Origin: Prostheceraeus crozeri
Lineage: Eukaryota > Platyhelminthes > Polycladida > Euryleptidae
NCBI GenBank assembly: GCA_907163375.1
Contig: CAJQUW010008738.1
Location: 165,001 to 229,000 of the forward strand
Direction: 5' to 3'
Length of the DNA: 64,000 nucleotides
The notes under the pieces were generated by a model. The model saw nothing but the letters and a program-made list of their open reading frames with translations, was not told the DNA's origin and ran no database searches. Shown piece by piece: positions 1 through 11,671 of this stretch. The position numbers and the translations under genes are program-made. Each line of letters begins with the position of its first letter. Position 1 is the stretch's first letter.

Positions 1-1150
1 CGATGAGAAAATGGCCACACGTTATCACATGCAGCATTGTTTTGCAGCAGACTCCTATTGTTAAGTCAAATTTTGCTAACGATATGAGTGATACAGACAA
101 ACTCCATGAAATTTTCCTATATTACTAACATTAACTTTATACATGTTCTATTAAAGCCCCCCCCCTTTAATGGAATTGAAACTGCTTATTGATGTTTACG
201 TGCGCAGATTTCCTGACGCAGATTGAGACTAGTAGCTGTCACCATTGAAACGGTTGATGCTGCTAATATTGTTCTTGTGAGATTATTATCATTTATTTGA
301 AAAGATGTTTTCCAATTATTCAAGACTACTCGAAAAACGCGGTGGGCAGACTTTAATTTTGTGATAGAGCAGTTCCATCGCAATGAAAATTGCAAACTAC
401 ATTTCAATTTGAATGTGTGAAAAAATCAGCAAATCGCCAAAATAGATTAAAGTGTGAAATATGAACAATTCCAAAAGAATGAAAGAATGACAATTGCGGC
501 CCCGCCTATCAAGCGTGGGATTAATGAGTGCAGCATTGGCAGCAAATGGATCGGTTGTTGCAAATTTCTGTGTCTCTATCATTTTTATGATGTGATATCG
601 ATGCGATTTCATTTGAATTTAATACATTAGCAATCATGTCAAAAAAACGTTTTCTGTATATTTCTGTCGCCAAAAATTCTCTTTAAAAGTACAATTGCCT
701 CAAGCAGCAAGGCTTAATAGATCTAATCAAAGTACCGGGAAATTGATTAAAATTCAAAATTATCAAATCCCACGCAGTCACCGCATTGTATGGAAAATGA
801 GGATCTTGTCTTAATTCATTTTTCGTGCAATATTGTCATTAATCTTACTATTTAACTAATGGAACTTTCGGTACATAAAAACATCAATTTAGATGAATTC
901 AAGAAAAATAATCGATCAATGATCGGCCACCCTGTACGGATGATTGTAATTGGGACCGATTAGCAGAATCAGTAATATGGTCCATCAGTATTTTCATGCG
1001 CTTGCACTATCTTACAAGCTCTTACCTTAGGATTTCTACATGGAAATCCATCTGAATTTCCGGGAGATTCGTTTTCGCAGGCGTCTTCATACACGCATCA
1101 ATTAGGCCTGCATACATTGTTTGATTTGCACAAATAATTGGAAATGCTGG
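1..1150. other. Gene-free stretch
   Basis: I see no convincing gene here. The short open frames have no recognisable motif and sit in AT-rich DNA. A hAT-type end reading GGCCACCCTG lies at about 925-934. It resembles the termini at 3477-3485 and 15261-15273, but no partner end is visible to its left, so it may belong to an element that starts outside the window. Confidence 0.5.
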
Positions 1151-1155
1151 CAATG

Positions 1156-1740
1156 AAACGCAGGCATAACCAGAGGTGAGGAAGCGGAAGCGATGGAAGC
1201 GATCGTTTTCATTGGAAGCAGAAGCGAATGCTCGACGATCCCTTCCGCTTCCGAAAGTATCACGATACTAATGACTGACGCAATACGCATGTCTAATTTT
1301 CTCATTATGATTTGAAACGGAAGGTTGCATTTTATTCTCAGAATACTGACATTCGAAATCATAAAAAAATCAGTATCATCTCATCAATTGAAAACATTAC
1401 AGGCAAAGTCCTGGTAGCATTTTCAAACATCTCTGGTCGTTGAATATTTTTTGCTACACAGTGTTGGAATATGACGTTTTTATTTCACAATTTCCAAAAT
1501 CAAAATTTTTCATTAAATTGAATTTTTTTACTTTTTGGCAAGTCAAAAAATGCATACAAGTCAGCTGGGTCTACGTGAAAAACTGCGACGTGTGACGTCG
1601 GGACCTATATCTCATAAAAATCGAAATATGAAGAAAAAGGGGCTCGAATCGAAAATAGGGAGGGTGTGTGTCGTGTCTGATAATGGAAGCGGAAATGGGA
1701 AACGATTGAGTGGAAGCGGACGCGGAAGCGCTTCCGCAAG
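1156..1740. repeat. Two GGAAGC-rich patches in inverted context
   Basis: Patches at about 1178-1255 and 1683-1735 are built from GGAAGC/GCTTCC hexamers in an otherwise AT-rich setting. The right patch, read in reverse complement, starts with a CAGGCTTGCGGAAGCG-like string, comparable to CAGAGGTGAGGAAGCG on the left. They may be the two ends of one non-autonomous element, but the match is patchy and I found no clear target duplication. Confidence 0.3.
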
Positions 1741-2287
1741 CCTGGGCAATTAAACATTGTGAGGAAAGGTGCTCAATAATGCTCTTTGAAAATTAAGATT
1801 GCTTTTGATTCGATCAGATTTCGCTCAGGGAAGCTAGTCATGGTCAATGCTGCTGTGCCGCTCGCAATTAATAACATATGTAGCAAGGTATCTAGGGCCT
1901 CAATCGCATTTTAGGAAGATTAAAACAGTTAGGCCTTGAACAGGAGATAGAGGAGGACTCGTTCAGACCCTTTTCACTCCCGTCTAGCAAAATCTCGATG
2001 CTCATATTTTGAAGTCACAAATCTCACAAACAATGCTTGTCATTCAATGCTAAATTGATGCAGGCCCTCTGAGATTAGCTGTGCTAACGATTACTAAGTA
2101 ATTGTGACTTCTTGAAGTAAAAGATATAAGTATTAACTCAAAGAGAAAATTATTTCGGACATTATGACAAACATTGCAATTTATCGAAAACATTAAATAG
2201 CAATTTTCCAATAAGTAACTGATGAATTCCAATTAATATTAATAAACTTTATTTGAGTCTTTGAGCCATCTCTACACTCCAGAGCAT
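1741..2287. other. Gene-free stretch
   Basis: AT-rich unique-looking DNA. I see no gene, RNA or repeat that I can support. Confidence 0.5.
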
Positions 2288-2293
2288 TGTTTA

Positions 2294-3485
2294 CAGGGTC
2301 AGATTTCAAGCTTCAAATTCCCGGGCTATTTCATCCAATTCCCGTAAATTTTTTTTATTTTGATACAGTGTTTTTCCAATTTATACTGCTTAAAACATTA
2401 ATCCGGCGCTTTTCTTAATCCTTCATCATAAATCTGAGCACATTTTCCTGCATTCGAATTTGACACCAAATATTGACATGAGCGACATCTGACGTTATGC
2501 GCCCAGTTTTCAACAATTTTGAGTTCAGTAGCGATGGTTTAAGATTAACAAACAATGTTTTTTAAGATTAAAATAAAAAAATCTACAACGTATTATCTTT
2601 CTTAATGGACTGCAGCAATGTGAAAACTACGTATTGGATCAAATAATTTCATGGTTCGATAGAAAAATTAACTTATGAAATTTCCATCGATCAAAACACT
2701 TCATTTTCATCATGTGATTCATGGAATTCTATGAATTTTTATTTAACCGATTTTTCAGATTCTCAAACATTTTAAGTTGAAGCAGCAGACTGCATTTTGG
2801 AACGCAACATTTTGGACTGCGTAGCCACAATGGGCGAAGACCGCAACCGCCAGAAGAATTCCCAATTAGCCTATCATAGGTTCTTATCAGCTTGCTTAGA
2901 AACAATGCTGCATGGTTAGCCGCCAGTCATGAAATTTTTCTGAAGTTTCGAGCAAAGTGAGCTAGAATAATTCGGCAAAATCAGGTAGAAAAAATATTGG
3001 CGAATCAAGGTCTCGATCTTTCTTGATTCAGCGAATGTGGTGCAACGCGGCAATGTTGCCTCTGTATTGGATTAAACCATGGCAGAAGTTTCATTATCTG
3101 GTTATTTTTCCGCATTGTGTAATTAATTCCGTCACGTTTCTTGCAACTGGTCTTTATTGAAATAAAATTCGCAACATGCAGAAAAAAATTAAAAATTCTA
3201 AATACAATAAATTGAGAATACACAGCATTTGCAATTTGCTACTTTAACCTTGCATGCTTGAAAGTTGAAGTCTGAAAAGCTGACTAGAATCAATGATTAT
3301 GAGAAAAATTCTAAAATTATATGAATCAGTTTGATCGAAATGAAATATTTTGTGATCATAAGATGGCACGAAAAAATAATCCTTCAATCCTTGTAAAATC
3401 ATTCAGATCTCACAAATATCTCATAGGCTACAACTGAATGAAGCCTTGATCATTTGTGCCAGTTTGAAATAAAATAGCCACCCTG
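2294..3485 (+). mobile_element. hAT-like non-autonomous element, 1.2 kb
   Basis: The left end begins CAGGGTCAGATTTC and the right end closes with AGCCACCCTG, giving short inverted CAGGGT.. termini. The 6-bp target duplication TGTTTA stands directly outside both ends (2288-2293 and 3486-3491). There is no transposase frame inside. The interior around 3002-3050 and 3320-3440 matches the reverse complement of 13920-14135, so this copy and 12456-15273 belong to one family. CAGGGTGG-type ends with short target duplications fit the hAT superfamily in a broad sense; the superfamily call is inference from termini only. Confidence 0.7.
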
Positions 3486-3491
3486 TGTTTA

Positions 3492-4440
3492 GCTTAAGGC
3501 ATAATTAAGAATACCAGTGCAAGATTGCCTGATTCAGCAAGCATTGAAGGAGATTTCCTATGCAACAGGTCAAACGAAGTCAAGAACACCTTCTCAAAAA
3601 CTAATTTATTCCCTTATTTACTGTGTTAAGTCTTTGAACAAGTTATGTTAACATTAATGACGCTGTAGCCACGTTGGCGAGGTTGCATCCCTTTATGTGA
3701 ATGCCGGTGATCCTGAAACAATGTCTCCATGATTGACTCATCTATTTTCGTACAGGGACACGAAGACAATGTACCGGTACTTCATAATTACACGTCCTTA
3801 GGTATAATTCCGATATGAAAATCTTGGGCTTTGCACTAATCAGGTTTGGGTCCCCTTAATAACGTCCCATGATATCATTTGCTGGAAGTCATGTTTTTTC
3901 TTTATTCTCATAGGCTATGGAATTTTTATGTGACGGAATTTCTATGATTTTCAACGCTCTTCAAAAGAGACGGCATTCAAACTTCGCAAATATGTTATCC
4001 ACGGAAAATAAATCTGGTCTCAGCCGGCAGGCGTCCCTCTGCTCATTAAAATTCACACTACAATATGATCTCATCCTCAATAAAGTGTGATAATCATCTG
4101 TCACAATGCTATGAGTTAAATCGTTTATTGCATTTAAGACACGATAGATAGCGGTATAGGCCTACACAAAATACATGGATGAAGATGTGTCAATATATTT
4201 AGACCAAACAAACGAGTTAAAACATCGCCAAATATGAATAGTCACACCACACATGCATATAAAGCTTACGCTTGGCTAAAAGCAAAATTTTTAAGTACTA
4301 CGTGAAGTTTTACAGCAATATCGTTCGTTGATCCGTAAGTTGGAACGGATTCGCTAATATATATAATGCGTACAGTAGTGTTCTTGAATTTAGATTGGCT
4401 ACTTCACACAATTACATTCACTGAGTAATCTAAAATGATG
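3492..4440. other. Gene-free stretch
   Basis: No supported gene. One TAGGCCTA octamer at 4157-4164. Otherwise AT-rich unique-looking sequence. Confidence 0.5.
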
Positions 4441-4705
4441 TCAGTGGCTCCCATGACCCACACCCATCTTCAGCGCTCCCTTTCCCACCCAGCACCCAAA
4501 TATTCTACTCCTCTCACCTTCCCCTAGAGGACCCACCCATACCCGCCGATCCAAAAAAATCGTCGCCCCCAAATCCACCCTAGCCCCCCACATCTCACAA
4601 CCCCTCACCCCCGGGTGGACCAATCCATCCCCCCTTCTCGCCAAACCCTCCATTGCCCCTTCACCGCGCCAATCCCCACACACCAACCAATCCCAAACAT
4701 CCATA
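4441..4705. other. C-rich, G-poor strand-skewed block
   Basis: About 260 bases are dominated by C and A with very little G on the + strand, in sharp contrast to the AT-rich flanks. It ends at a short frame opening with MNEGQYNYDADDVNRYW (from 4713) that stops after about 24 codons. The skew resembles a leader region of a decayed retroelement, but no conserved domain is visible, so I leave the nature open. Confidence 0.4.
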
Positions 4706-5555
4706 CGTCAAGATGAATGAAGGACAATACAACTATGATGCAGACGACGTCAATCGGTACTGGCTCTTAAAGGTTTATAGGCATTAAATTGGGTGCCTTA
4801 ACTTTCAAACTTTTCTAATACTACCTAGTCCTACAATTAGATACATGGATTAATCCCTGAGTCGGAGTCCCATCAAACCCCAGAGTCGGTTTCCCATCAA
4901 ATCCTGGAGCAGTGGATCAAATTGCTAGGACTCCCCACACCTATCTTGAACTACAAATGAACTACATATTATAATGTAATTATTACTATGAATTCATTTG
5001 GCAGATGAGGTGGAGACTGAATTCTTCCTCATCTTCAAATTGTTCATTTCTAGGACGTTCGAAATTTCTGGCAAGAATAGTAAATGGCATGGAACCACAT
5101 AAGTGTCATATAAGCAAATTGGCAGTAGGCAGTGATTTTACTCCGGTTGAACCGGGATTGTCGATTCAATCATAATAAGAAAATGTTGGCAGCAAATATA
5201 ACACTAAATTGAGCCTTTGATGGAGACACATCATTGCACTTCAATCGGAGACATAAGTTTCCTTTGCTTATGAAATCAATCAACCTCTCAGCAAAAAAAA
5301 CTTGAGAAGACGAAGACGACCAAGAAAGACGGAGCAAATCAAAACAACAGATCAAGAGACATTCTGATGTGTATATATTATATTCATAGATTGTGAGTCT
5401 CTTATAGTTGGGAAATGTAAGGCACGGTAACAGACATGGAGAAATATTGTGCCACCGCAGCCGAAGTAAAAGTTAAAACCAAAGTAATAACATGATGTAT
5501 CAACATCTGATTAATTACATCAACTCTTATATGCTTAAACTCTTGAGACTATAAA
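4706..5555. other. Gene-free stretch with a small direct duplication
   Basis: No gene is supported. A short tandem duplication of a GAGTCGG..CCCATCAAA unit lies at about 4858-4908. The rest is AT-rich unique-looking DNA. Confidence 0.45.
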
Positions 5556-5814
5556 CAAAGTCAACAAATTTCTAAATACGTTGGCCATACCCGAGTTTGA
5601 ATAATGGAGTTGATTTGTGCTAATAGCCTTGCGGGCATAAAATAAAAATACTCTGTTGAGTAAATTTTCCATTTAATCTTCGTCAGACTCTCACATTTGG
5701 TGAGAGTATTGATGTGAGAGTCTGACGAAGATTAAATCGAAAATTTACTCAACACAGTATTTTTATTTTATAACCGCAAGGCTATTAGCACAAATCAACT
5801 CCAAAGTCAACAAA
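5556..5814. mobile_element. Palindromic Penelope-type element with 13-bp target duplication
   Basis: A near-perfect inverted repeat of about 95 bp per arm (about 5604-5802) has a short AT-rich loop. The 13-mer CAAAGTCAACAAA occurs immediately left (5556-5568) and right (5802-5814), with a 35-bp non-palindromic tail between the left 13-mer and the left arm. Inverted terminal units with a one-sided tail and a variable target duplication are known for Penelope-like elements, whose terminal repeats may carry hammerhead ribozymes. Both arms contain such a core (see 5718-5750). Assignment to Penelope-like elements is inference; a reverse transcriptase of that type lies at 11126-11660. Confidence 0.6.
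5718..5750 (+). ncRNA. Minimal hammerhead ribozyme-like motif
   Basis: Read as RNA: stem I GAGU (5718-5721), core CUGACGA (5722-5728), an extra A, stem II GAU-loop UAA-AUC (5730-5738), GAAA (5739-5742), a two-pair stem III AAUU, U17, then stem I partner ACUC (5747-5750). All hammerhead core bases (CUGANGA, GAAA, NUH) are present and stems I and II pair perfectly. The unpaired A after CUGANGA departs from the canonical G10.1-C11.1 start of stem II. The opposite arm carries the same motif on the - strand with the last stem II pair disrupted. Cleavage is predicted after 5746; activity is untested. Confidence 0.55.
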
Positions 5815-7520
5815 GTCCCTTAGTCCACAGTGTTCAGCAAGGGGATGGAATGATCAACGATTTCATCCATGCCAAGAGCTGTGGCAAAAGTGCTTTGTGC
5901 ATTTGAAGAACATGGGGTGATCATCATCACAGATTAGCCTTCTCGCTGCAACTGGAGAATTTTATTGTTTACAACAATAAAATAGTTAATAACATAGCTG
6001 AAAACAATTTTAGGTGATGGAGTGCTCCATCACTTGAGCAATCACTTATATTAGTTTGGTTGCTCCATCGAGAAATTTCTTCTTTAGAAGCTGTCTGTCA
6101 ATCGTTCAATGCCAAGCACAATTTGTTCACCTAATTTTATCTCTTTGGTGAAAGCCTATCGTATTATGGCGCTGAAAAGGATTTCCACGCATTGAAAAGG
6201 CTGCTAATGCACGCAAGGTATATGCATGAATGACGTTTTGTACTAAGAAATGACAATAACTGCGTCAATTTAGTTTCTTCAACGCTTTTGATGGGCGGAA
6301 GACTAACATTCTCCTTGAAATTTTCTGCAACTAAGACATTTGGCAATTCATGAAAGAAAAAAGAAAGTTGGTGTGTCCGATCCATTGTCATCTATCGACA
6401 ATTCATCATGATGAAGACATAAATTTTGAGACTTTCTCATTTTGGATAATTTTGTGTGACATTTGGTGTTTGTTTAAACGCATCAAAATAACTGATGGTT
6501 TCACAAGCTTAATCTGATCTGGTCATTTCATAGCTTCATTGGTCTTCGCAAAAATCTAAAGCAACCAGAGCAAAAGTAATATTAGTTGTGATGGCTGCTC
6601 TGGTAAGTATTTCAGTTGTTCTAGGCACATTCGCTTCATGCTGATATCTTTAACTGCACCTAAATTGGCAATCGAAAATTATCCAAGTAACTCTTCAGTG
6701 AGACCATTACGCAGAAAAAGGTTGAATAAGTCATTAATCGTCTTCTATCATCTTTTCACTATTGCTTGATGATAGATTAAATAGATTAAAATGTTGCTGC
6801 TAAAATGGGACATTGTCTAGTCATTGAAGTCGCCAATTCTGGCTTAACATGTATACTAATTCATCAATTGATCCTCTTATTATGTAGGCTATATTTACAA
6901 CTGAGTTTTATGGTTCAAGTGTTCACGTAAAATTGCAAGCTTTGCCGTCATTGTGTGGTTAAGATTTGATACTTGGCAGTTTTTTGTTCAATGCGCAAAT
7001 TTCGCATTTCATAGAAATTTTGTGAAAACGGCTTTTTGGGACAGAGGACTCTTATTTTTTTGGAGTTCATCAAATTTACCGTGCTTCAATGTTCCAGGTG
7101 AGATATATTTTCGAGATACATTGTAGCTTTTTCTGGTCCCTGTTCTTTCTTTTGGGAAATTGATTTCACTAAATTATTCTATCCGGCGAGAGTGATAGAC
7201 TTACCATGATCATTGAATGGTAGGCCCTAGAAATTTGCTTTCCCCAATGTGACTTTCGAATTTCTTGAGTATAAGTGACTTACTTCGATCGATCATAACA
7301 AGGATCCAGGTTATCTCTTTCTCATCTATTGTAAGAGTGCTCTCCACTTCCTTTTACCTGCATTCAGGGCAGAAAAGAGATTTGTCTCGATCACTAGATA
7401 TTCAACTTTTCAAAATTCAGCTCTTTCTAATACTATACAATCACAAACTTGAACAGGACAACAAATATCAAGCCTTTGAGGATCACATTTTAACCGACAG
7501 TATCACTTCTACTATTCAAA
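5815..7520. other. Gene-free stretch
   Basis: No supported gene in about 1.7 kb. The open frames here lack motifs, compositional change or splice context. Confidence 0.45.
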
Positions 7521-8104
7521 ATGCAAAATACAGGCACTTTCATCAGACAAAATTCTCATTTCACTACAATTCATACAACCACTTTCCATCCAATATCCCA
7601 CACACTCATCCAAATCTTCACAGGACACGGACGACACAACAACTTTATACACAAAATTGACCCCAGCATCCCCCCTTCTGCCAAAACGTCATTTTCTCAG
7701 AGCGTGAAATCGCATCCCACATTATATTTCGCTGCCCTAGCTGCACGCATCACAGAAAACAACTATCACGCAGCCAGATCAGAAGATATCCCATTTGAAC
7801 ACATCGACTAGTTAATCAACAACAAAACAACACTCAACGCACTCGTAACTTTCCTCGGCCACACCAAACTCAAACGATAAACTACCTACCCTTCGTGGAC
7901 GTGAATATGCCAGGACGGACCAACGAGGACCCAGGGCTTCGAGGCAATCATCGTTGACGAGCGACCATCGTCAGAAAGCTCGGATGAAGAAGAAGGAAGA
8001 ATCATATTTGAACAATGAACAATGAAGTGTGCCCTTACTTATGTATCGCTATTGTAACTTTCGTCTTCTTTTGTGAAGTTAAACGAAATATATATATATA
8101 TATA
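7521..8104 (+). pseudogene. Decayed coding remnant of an unknown element with (TA)n tail
   Basis: The frame at 7521-7811 ends in ..NNYHAARSEDIPFEHID. The following DNA up to about 8017 can be read as a low-complexity acidic end containing SSESSDEEEGRIIFEQ. The + strand is C-rich relative to G, unlike neighbouring DNA. The block ends in a short untranslated-like stretch running into a (TA)n tract at about 8091-8103, as at the 3' end of a retroposed element. I recognise no domain. It could be unrelated noise; the C-rich block at 4441-4705 has a similar strand skew. Confidence 0.25.
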
Positions 8105-8530
8105 ATTGTTGAAAAAGAGACTTGATTTAACAGAACCAAATGAAATCAAATGTGTTGTTTTTTTTATCCACATGTATTTGGGAATATCTCTACTTAGGTC
8201 CATCTGGATTATGAACAGCGCGATCAGCTTGTTTCGATCGTCAAATCTACGTTTTTTCTTAGTTCCTAATTTCTGGGAATTTTTGGCTTTTAGTTAAACG
8301 TGAGTGGAAGGACTGAGCTCTGCCTCCATGATTCTGTACCTTTGTATCGGTCAAGAACTCAACACTTCGAATCTTGAATGACGAAGAGTGATATTTGCTT
8401 AGAACAATAGACGCCGCTTATTAAAAACACATCGGGACCGTCTTAAAGTGTTGTTATTAAGCGACCTTTTTAGGCCTACATGTACTGTAATAATAATTAA
8501 TTTACGAGTTATGATATTCGATAGGAAACT
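8105..8530. other. Gene-free stretch
   Basis: No gene seen. One TAGGCCTA octamer at 8471-8478. Confidence 0.5.
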
Positions 8531-8536
8531 CATTAG

Positions 8537-10961
8537 GGCAATTCCACGCAGTCACGAACGAACTTTGCAGGATTTATTGTTACATTTCTGATTGTCATTC
8601 CTAACCTATTGAACCGGTGATAATCATACTTTATTTGAATTGGCTGCAATATTCACTGTTTATGAAACACTAGCCAAACCGATGAAAAAATGTGTATTTA
8701 TGGTTTAAAATACAATAGTTTGATTGGTCACGAACGAACACAGAACGACACGACTTTTCGAAAAAATGTAAATGTAAATAACCTCCAAACCTCTGGATTC
8801 TTCATCACGAAATTTGCTCTGATTGAATAGACTAGTATGCTATTTGCTCAACTTAAATGCTGAAAGGAAATCTAGAAACGTTTGATTACTAGCAGTTCAT
8901 AAGTTTCGAGAAGTGCGGTCACGAACGAACATTTTGTCCGACTTCATCAGAAACATATTCGAAAAAGAAATCAGTCACAAACGCGCTCCATGCATTCCTT
9001 TGTATAAAGATGAAGTTAATAAATCATTTCGGAACATTTGCTTCGTGTCGGGCATCGAATATCTATTGGGATTCGTCGTTTTTTTGGCATACAAGTTCAT
9101 TCGCGAGATTTGACTGTTACAGTCAAGAGATGGCAGAAAGGCTTCTCCGGCGAGACTACTGCTTGCCACGACACGATTATGTCAGCAATGGAAGTGAGAG
9201 AGGCATTCCAAGCTTTACTGCCACAGTTCCAGCTGCATCATCTACTGAAAAGAAATCAACAAGCCATGTACCGCAAGGACAAAGAGCTGGCATCCTCGGA
9301 ACGCATACTGGTTCACTTTGACTTCAGTGAAAATGCAATATGTCCCTTCCAAGATGAGGTTCAGAGCGCCCACTGAAAGCAGAAACAGTTGTCTTTGTCT
9401 GTTGTCTGCGTAATCAAGTTCAACGACTGCCCTAGCTGCCGTGTGATGGTCAGTGACGATCTGGATCACTCAAAACGATCAGTGGCTCATTATCTGCAGA
9501 CAAACATTGAATCAATTGTCACATCGGAAGTGCAAGAACTGATCTTCTAGATTGACGGACCTGCATCCCAATTCAAGAACCGGTACACTGCCATGCTGCT
9601 GAATCATTCTGCGAGGAAGTATGGCCTGCAGATTAGCTGGAACTTCTTTGCGACGGCTCATGGTAAAGGGTGTGTTGACGGAGTCGGAGGTTCTGCAAAA
9701 CGGATGGTTTGGAACTGTATTCGCTCGAGACGTTACCAGGTGCAGAGTGCTCAACAGTTTGTTACCTGTCTCAACGAGTGCAACAGTAAAATTGTAGGCA
9801 CGGTCGTGTCGTCCGGTGACATTGATTGTACTTATCACCAGTTACAGATTATTATTGAGAACGCGCCAAAGATGACCGGTGTTCAGACCGATCATCAGTG
9901 GATAGCCAAAGACAATCAGCAACTAGTTCGACGCCATTCTCAATCGTCTACGCAGATTGTGATCCTCCATCCATAATCAACGAGGTTCGTGTCGGTGATA
10001 TGGTCGTCGCTAGTGTCAGCACAAGTCGTGGCACCACCAAGAACTTCATCGGAATCATCCAATCTCTAGCTGATAATGATTGAGGTGCAGTTTCTCAAGG
10101 AATGCTCGCAATCAATCTACATGATTTCTGATACAAGTGATGTTGCATGGGTACAGAGATCTGACATTCGACCAGTGGAAGTAGATTACACAGTACAGTC
10201 GTGATCGGTATATTTTTTCATCTCCTCCGAAGTGACCATGAAACATTTTATATTTTCCTGTTGCATATAGGCCTATTCAATACTTTTTAAGCTCTCCTGA
10301 ATTGATATATTGTCCTCTTTGTTACCTGAAAGGTGTTTTCATAGCTTTTTCCTAGTTCAAGTTTGCGGGATGTGATAATATTGTGAAGTTGTGGTCATGT
10401 CGCGAACCAAAATAATGCCACAGTCACGAACGAACACATCTCTTTTCTATCGACGGTCGTAAATATTAACCCCTCATAATCAAATTTCAGTCGAAGGTCA
10501 CGGTAGCCTAGGGCATCATTTACATATGCATAAATTTGTGCTAGATAAAATTGATCCAGTAGAAGATAGAAAAATAGTAGATATCTGGTCACGAACGAAC
10601 ATTTATACTAAGATTCAAACTCGTGTCAAAAAATCGGAAGAAATCATGTGCTTGACAAAAAATATTGTTTGAGCTTCGACAAAGGAGTATGAATAATAAT
10701 ATAACGCAGTATAGACTACTTGGAATTCCATTTCTAACACTGCCAACATTGTTTCAAAAATTCAAAGGGATTGTATTTTTGATATCTTAAAAATAGCAAG
10801 ATATTCCAAAATTGAATTTATTAGTAGAAGAAGTGTGTCTAAGCGATAAATTTTGTGATTCCTAATGGCTGCGGATATCCTTTCAAGAAAACACAAGTCA
10901 CTGAGAGAAAATAATGCGTTTTAAAATTTGCCCTCCGTGTCGTTTTTACCGTGGAATTGCC
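8537..10961 (+). mobile_element. DNA transposon with 12-bp TIRs and 6-bp target duplication
   Basis: The left end reads GGCAATTCCACG (8537-8548) and the right end its exact reverse complement (10950-10961). CATTAG is duplicated outside (8531-8536 and 10962-10967). The element is 2425 bp and encloses one decayed transposase-like gene (9038-10204). The 13-mer GTCACGAACGAAC occurs five times in the same orientation: 8551, 8727 and 8918 before the gene, 10423 and 10588 after it. These are candidate transposase-binding sites. A 6-bp duplication is known for Dada and IS3EU among others; I cannot choose a superfamily from sequence alone. Confidence 0.85.
9038..10204 (+). pseudogene. Decayed transposase of the 8.5-11.0 kb element
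   Basis: One frame runs through 9038-9976, interrupted by TGA at 9374-9376 and TAG at 9548-9550. Both fall where a tryptophan would fit, judging from related invertebrate proteins I remember. The C-terminal part continues in another frame from about 9898 to a stop at 10202-10204. Visible blocks in order: VHFDFSENAICPFQDEVQSAH, VSDDLDHSK, IDGPASQFKNRY, WNFFATAHGKGCVDGVGGSA, RVGDMVVASV and DVAWVQRSDI. The acidic residues in DFSEN and DGPASQ look like a DDE-type catalytic set and HGKGCVDGVGG is a glycine-rich signature. Proteins with these blocks are common, mostly uncharacterised, in cnidarian and echinoderm genomes (memory, not a search). The upstream start is uncertain and the copy cannot make a full protein. 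Confidence 0.7.
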
Positions 10962-11125
10962 CATTAGATGCATGTACGTGCATTGCACAGTATTAACGAT
11001 CAGGAAGCTATCCTTAGTATGTTTTAGTCAACTTCATCGTTAAGATACGGGAGTTTTAGATAAAGATGGTTGAGTTTGTTGTTTCTGATTTTATTTGGTA
11101 TCGTTCTGTTGTTGTTGATAGACGT

Positions 11126-11660
11126 TCAGGAACCATTCAAACGTAGCTTTCTGTTGAATTTTTCATCATGTTTTCGTTTTGACTCATTGGAAGTGCAACG
11201 GTCGCTGACATGCTTGCGGTCACTTCTGATGCTGGAATGTTTCACTGATGATGATAAGTGTGATCGGTGATAGACAAAAATGCTTTTCTTTGCAGATTTT
11301 CTGTGGTAGTTGAACATAGGGGTTCCTTCTTTTAAGATAACTTTGAAGTCGAGAGTATTTAGACATCGATCTTGTTGAGGAAATTCAATTTCGAATTTGA
11401 CGTTGTGGTCAATGCTGTTGAAATTAGCTAATGACTTGAGCGCTTCCGCCTGATTATGAGCTAGCACGAAGCAATCATCAACGTAACGACGAAAGAGTGG
11501 AACTGTGTATTGTAAAGTATGTAGAGTACGTAGAGATTGTAGGATGAATTGTAGATCACGTTGTTCAATAATGTCAGCATATAAGATGACTAAAATTCCA
11601 GAGTGAGAGGACCCCATTTGAAGACCCTTGATCTGTATGTAAATGCAAGAATCAAACTGT
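11126..11660 (-). pseudogene. Penelope-like reverse transcriptase fragment
   Basis: The - strand frame reads ..CIYIQIKGLQMGSSHSGI.., then RRYVDDCFVLAHN and LNTLDFKVILKEG, ending ..KFNRKLRLNGS. The GLQMGSS block, the YVDD catalytic box and the LDF block occur in the order and spacing of Penelope-like reverse transcriptases. The terminal HRSHLSSSVKHSSIRSDRK-like stretch also matches that family as I remember it. Only the C-terminal half of the RT domain is present; no GIY-YIG endonuclease is visible downstream on the same strand. The nearby palindromes with hammerhead cores (5.6 and 18.0 kb) are the kind of termini this class carries, though none directly flanks this piece. Confidence 0.65.
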
Positions 11661-11671
11661 AGATAGGCCTA

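Noticed and set aside
7265-7660. 131-codon open frame
   Set aside because: No ATG start, no domain, and overlapped by a different frame; only the 7521-8104 segment shows any coding-like trend.
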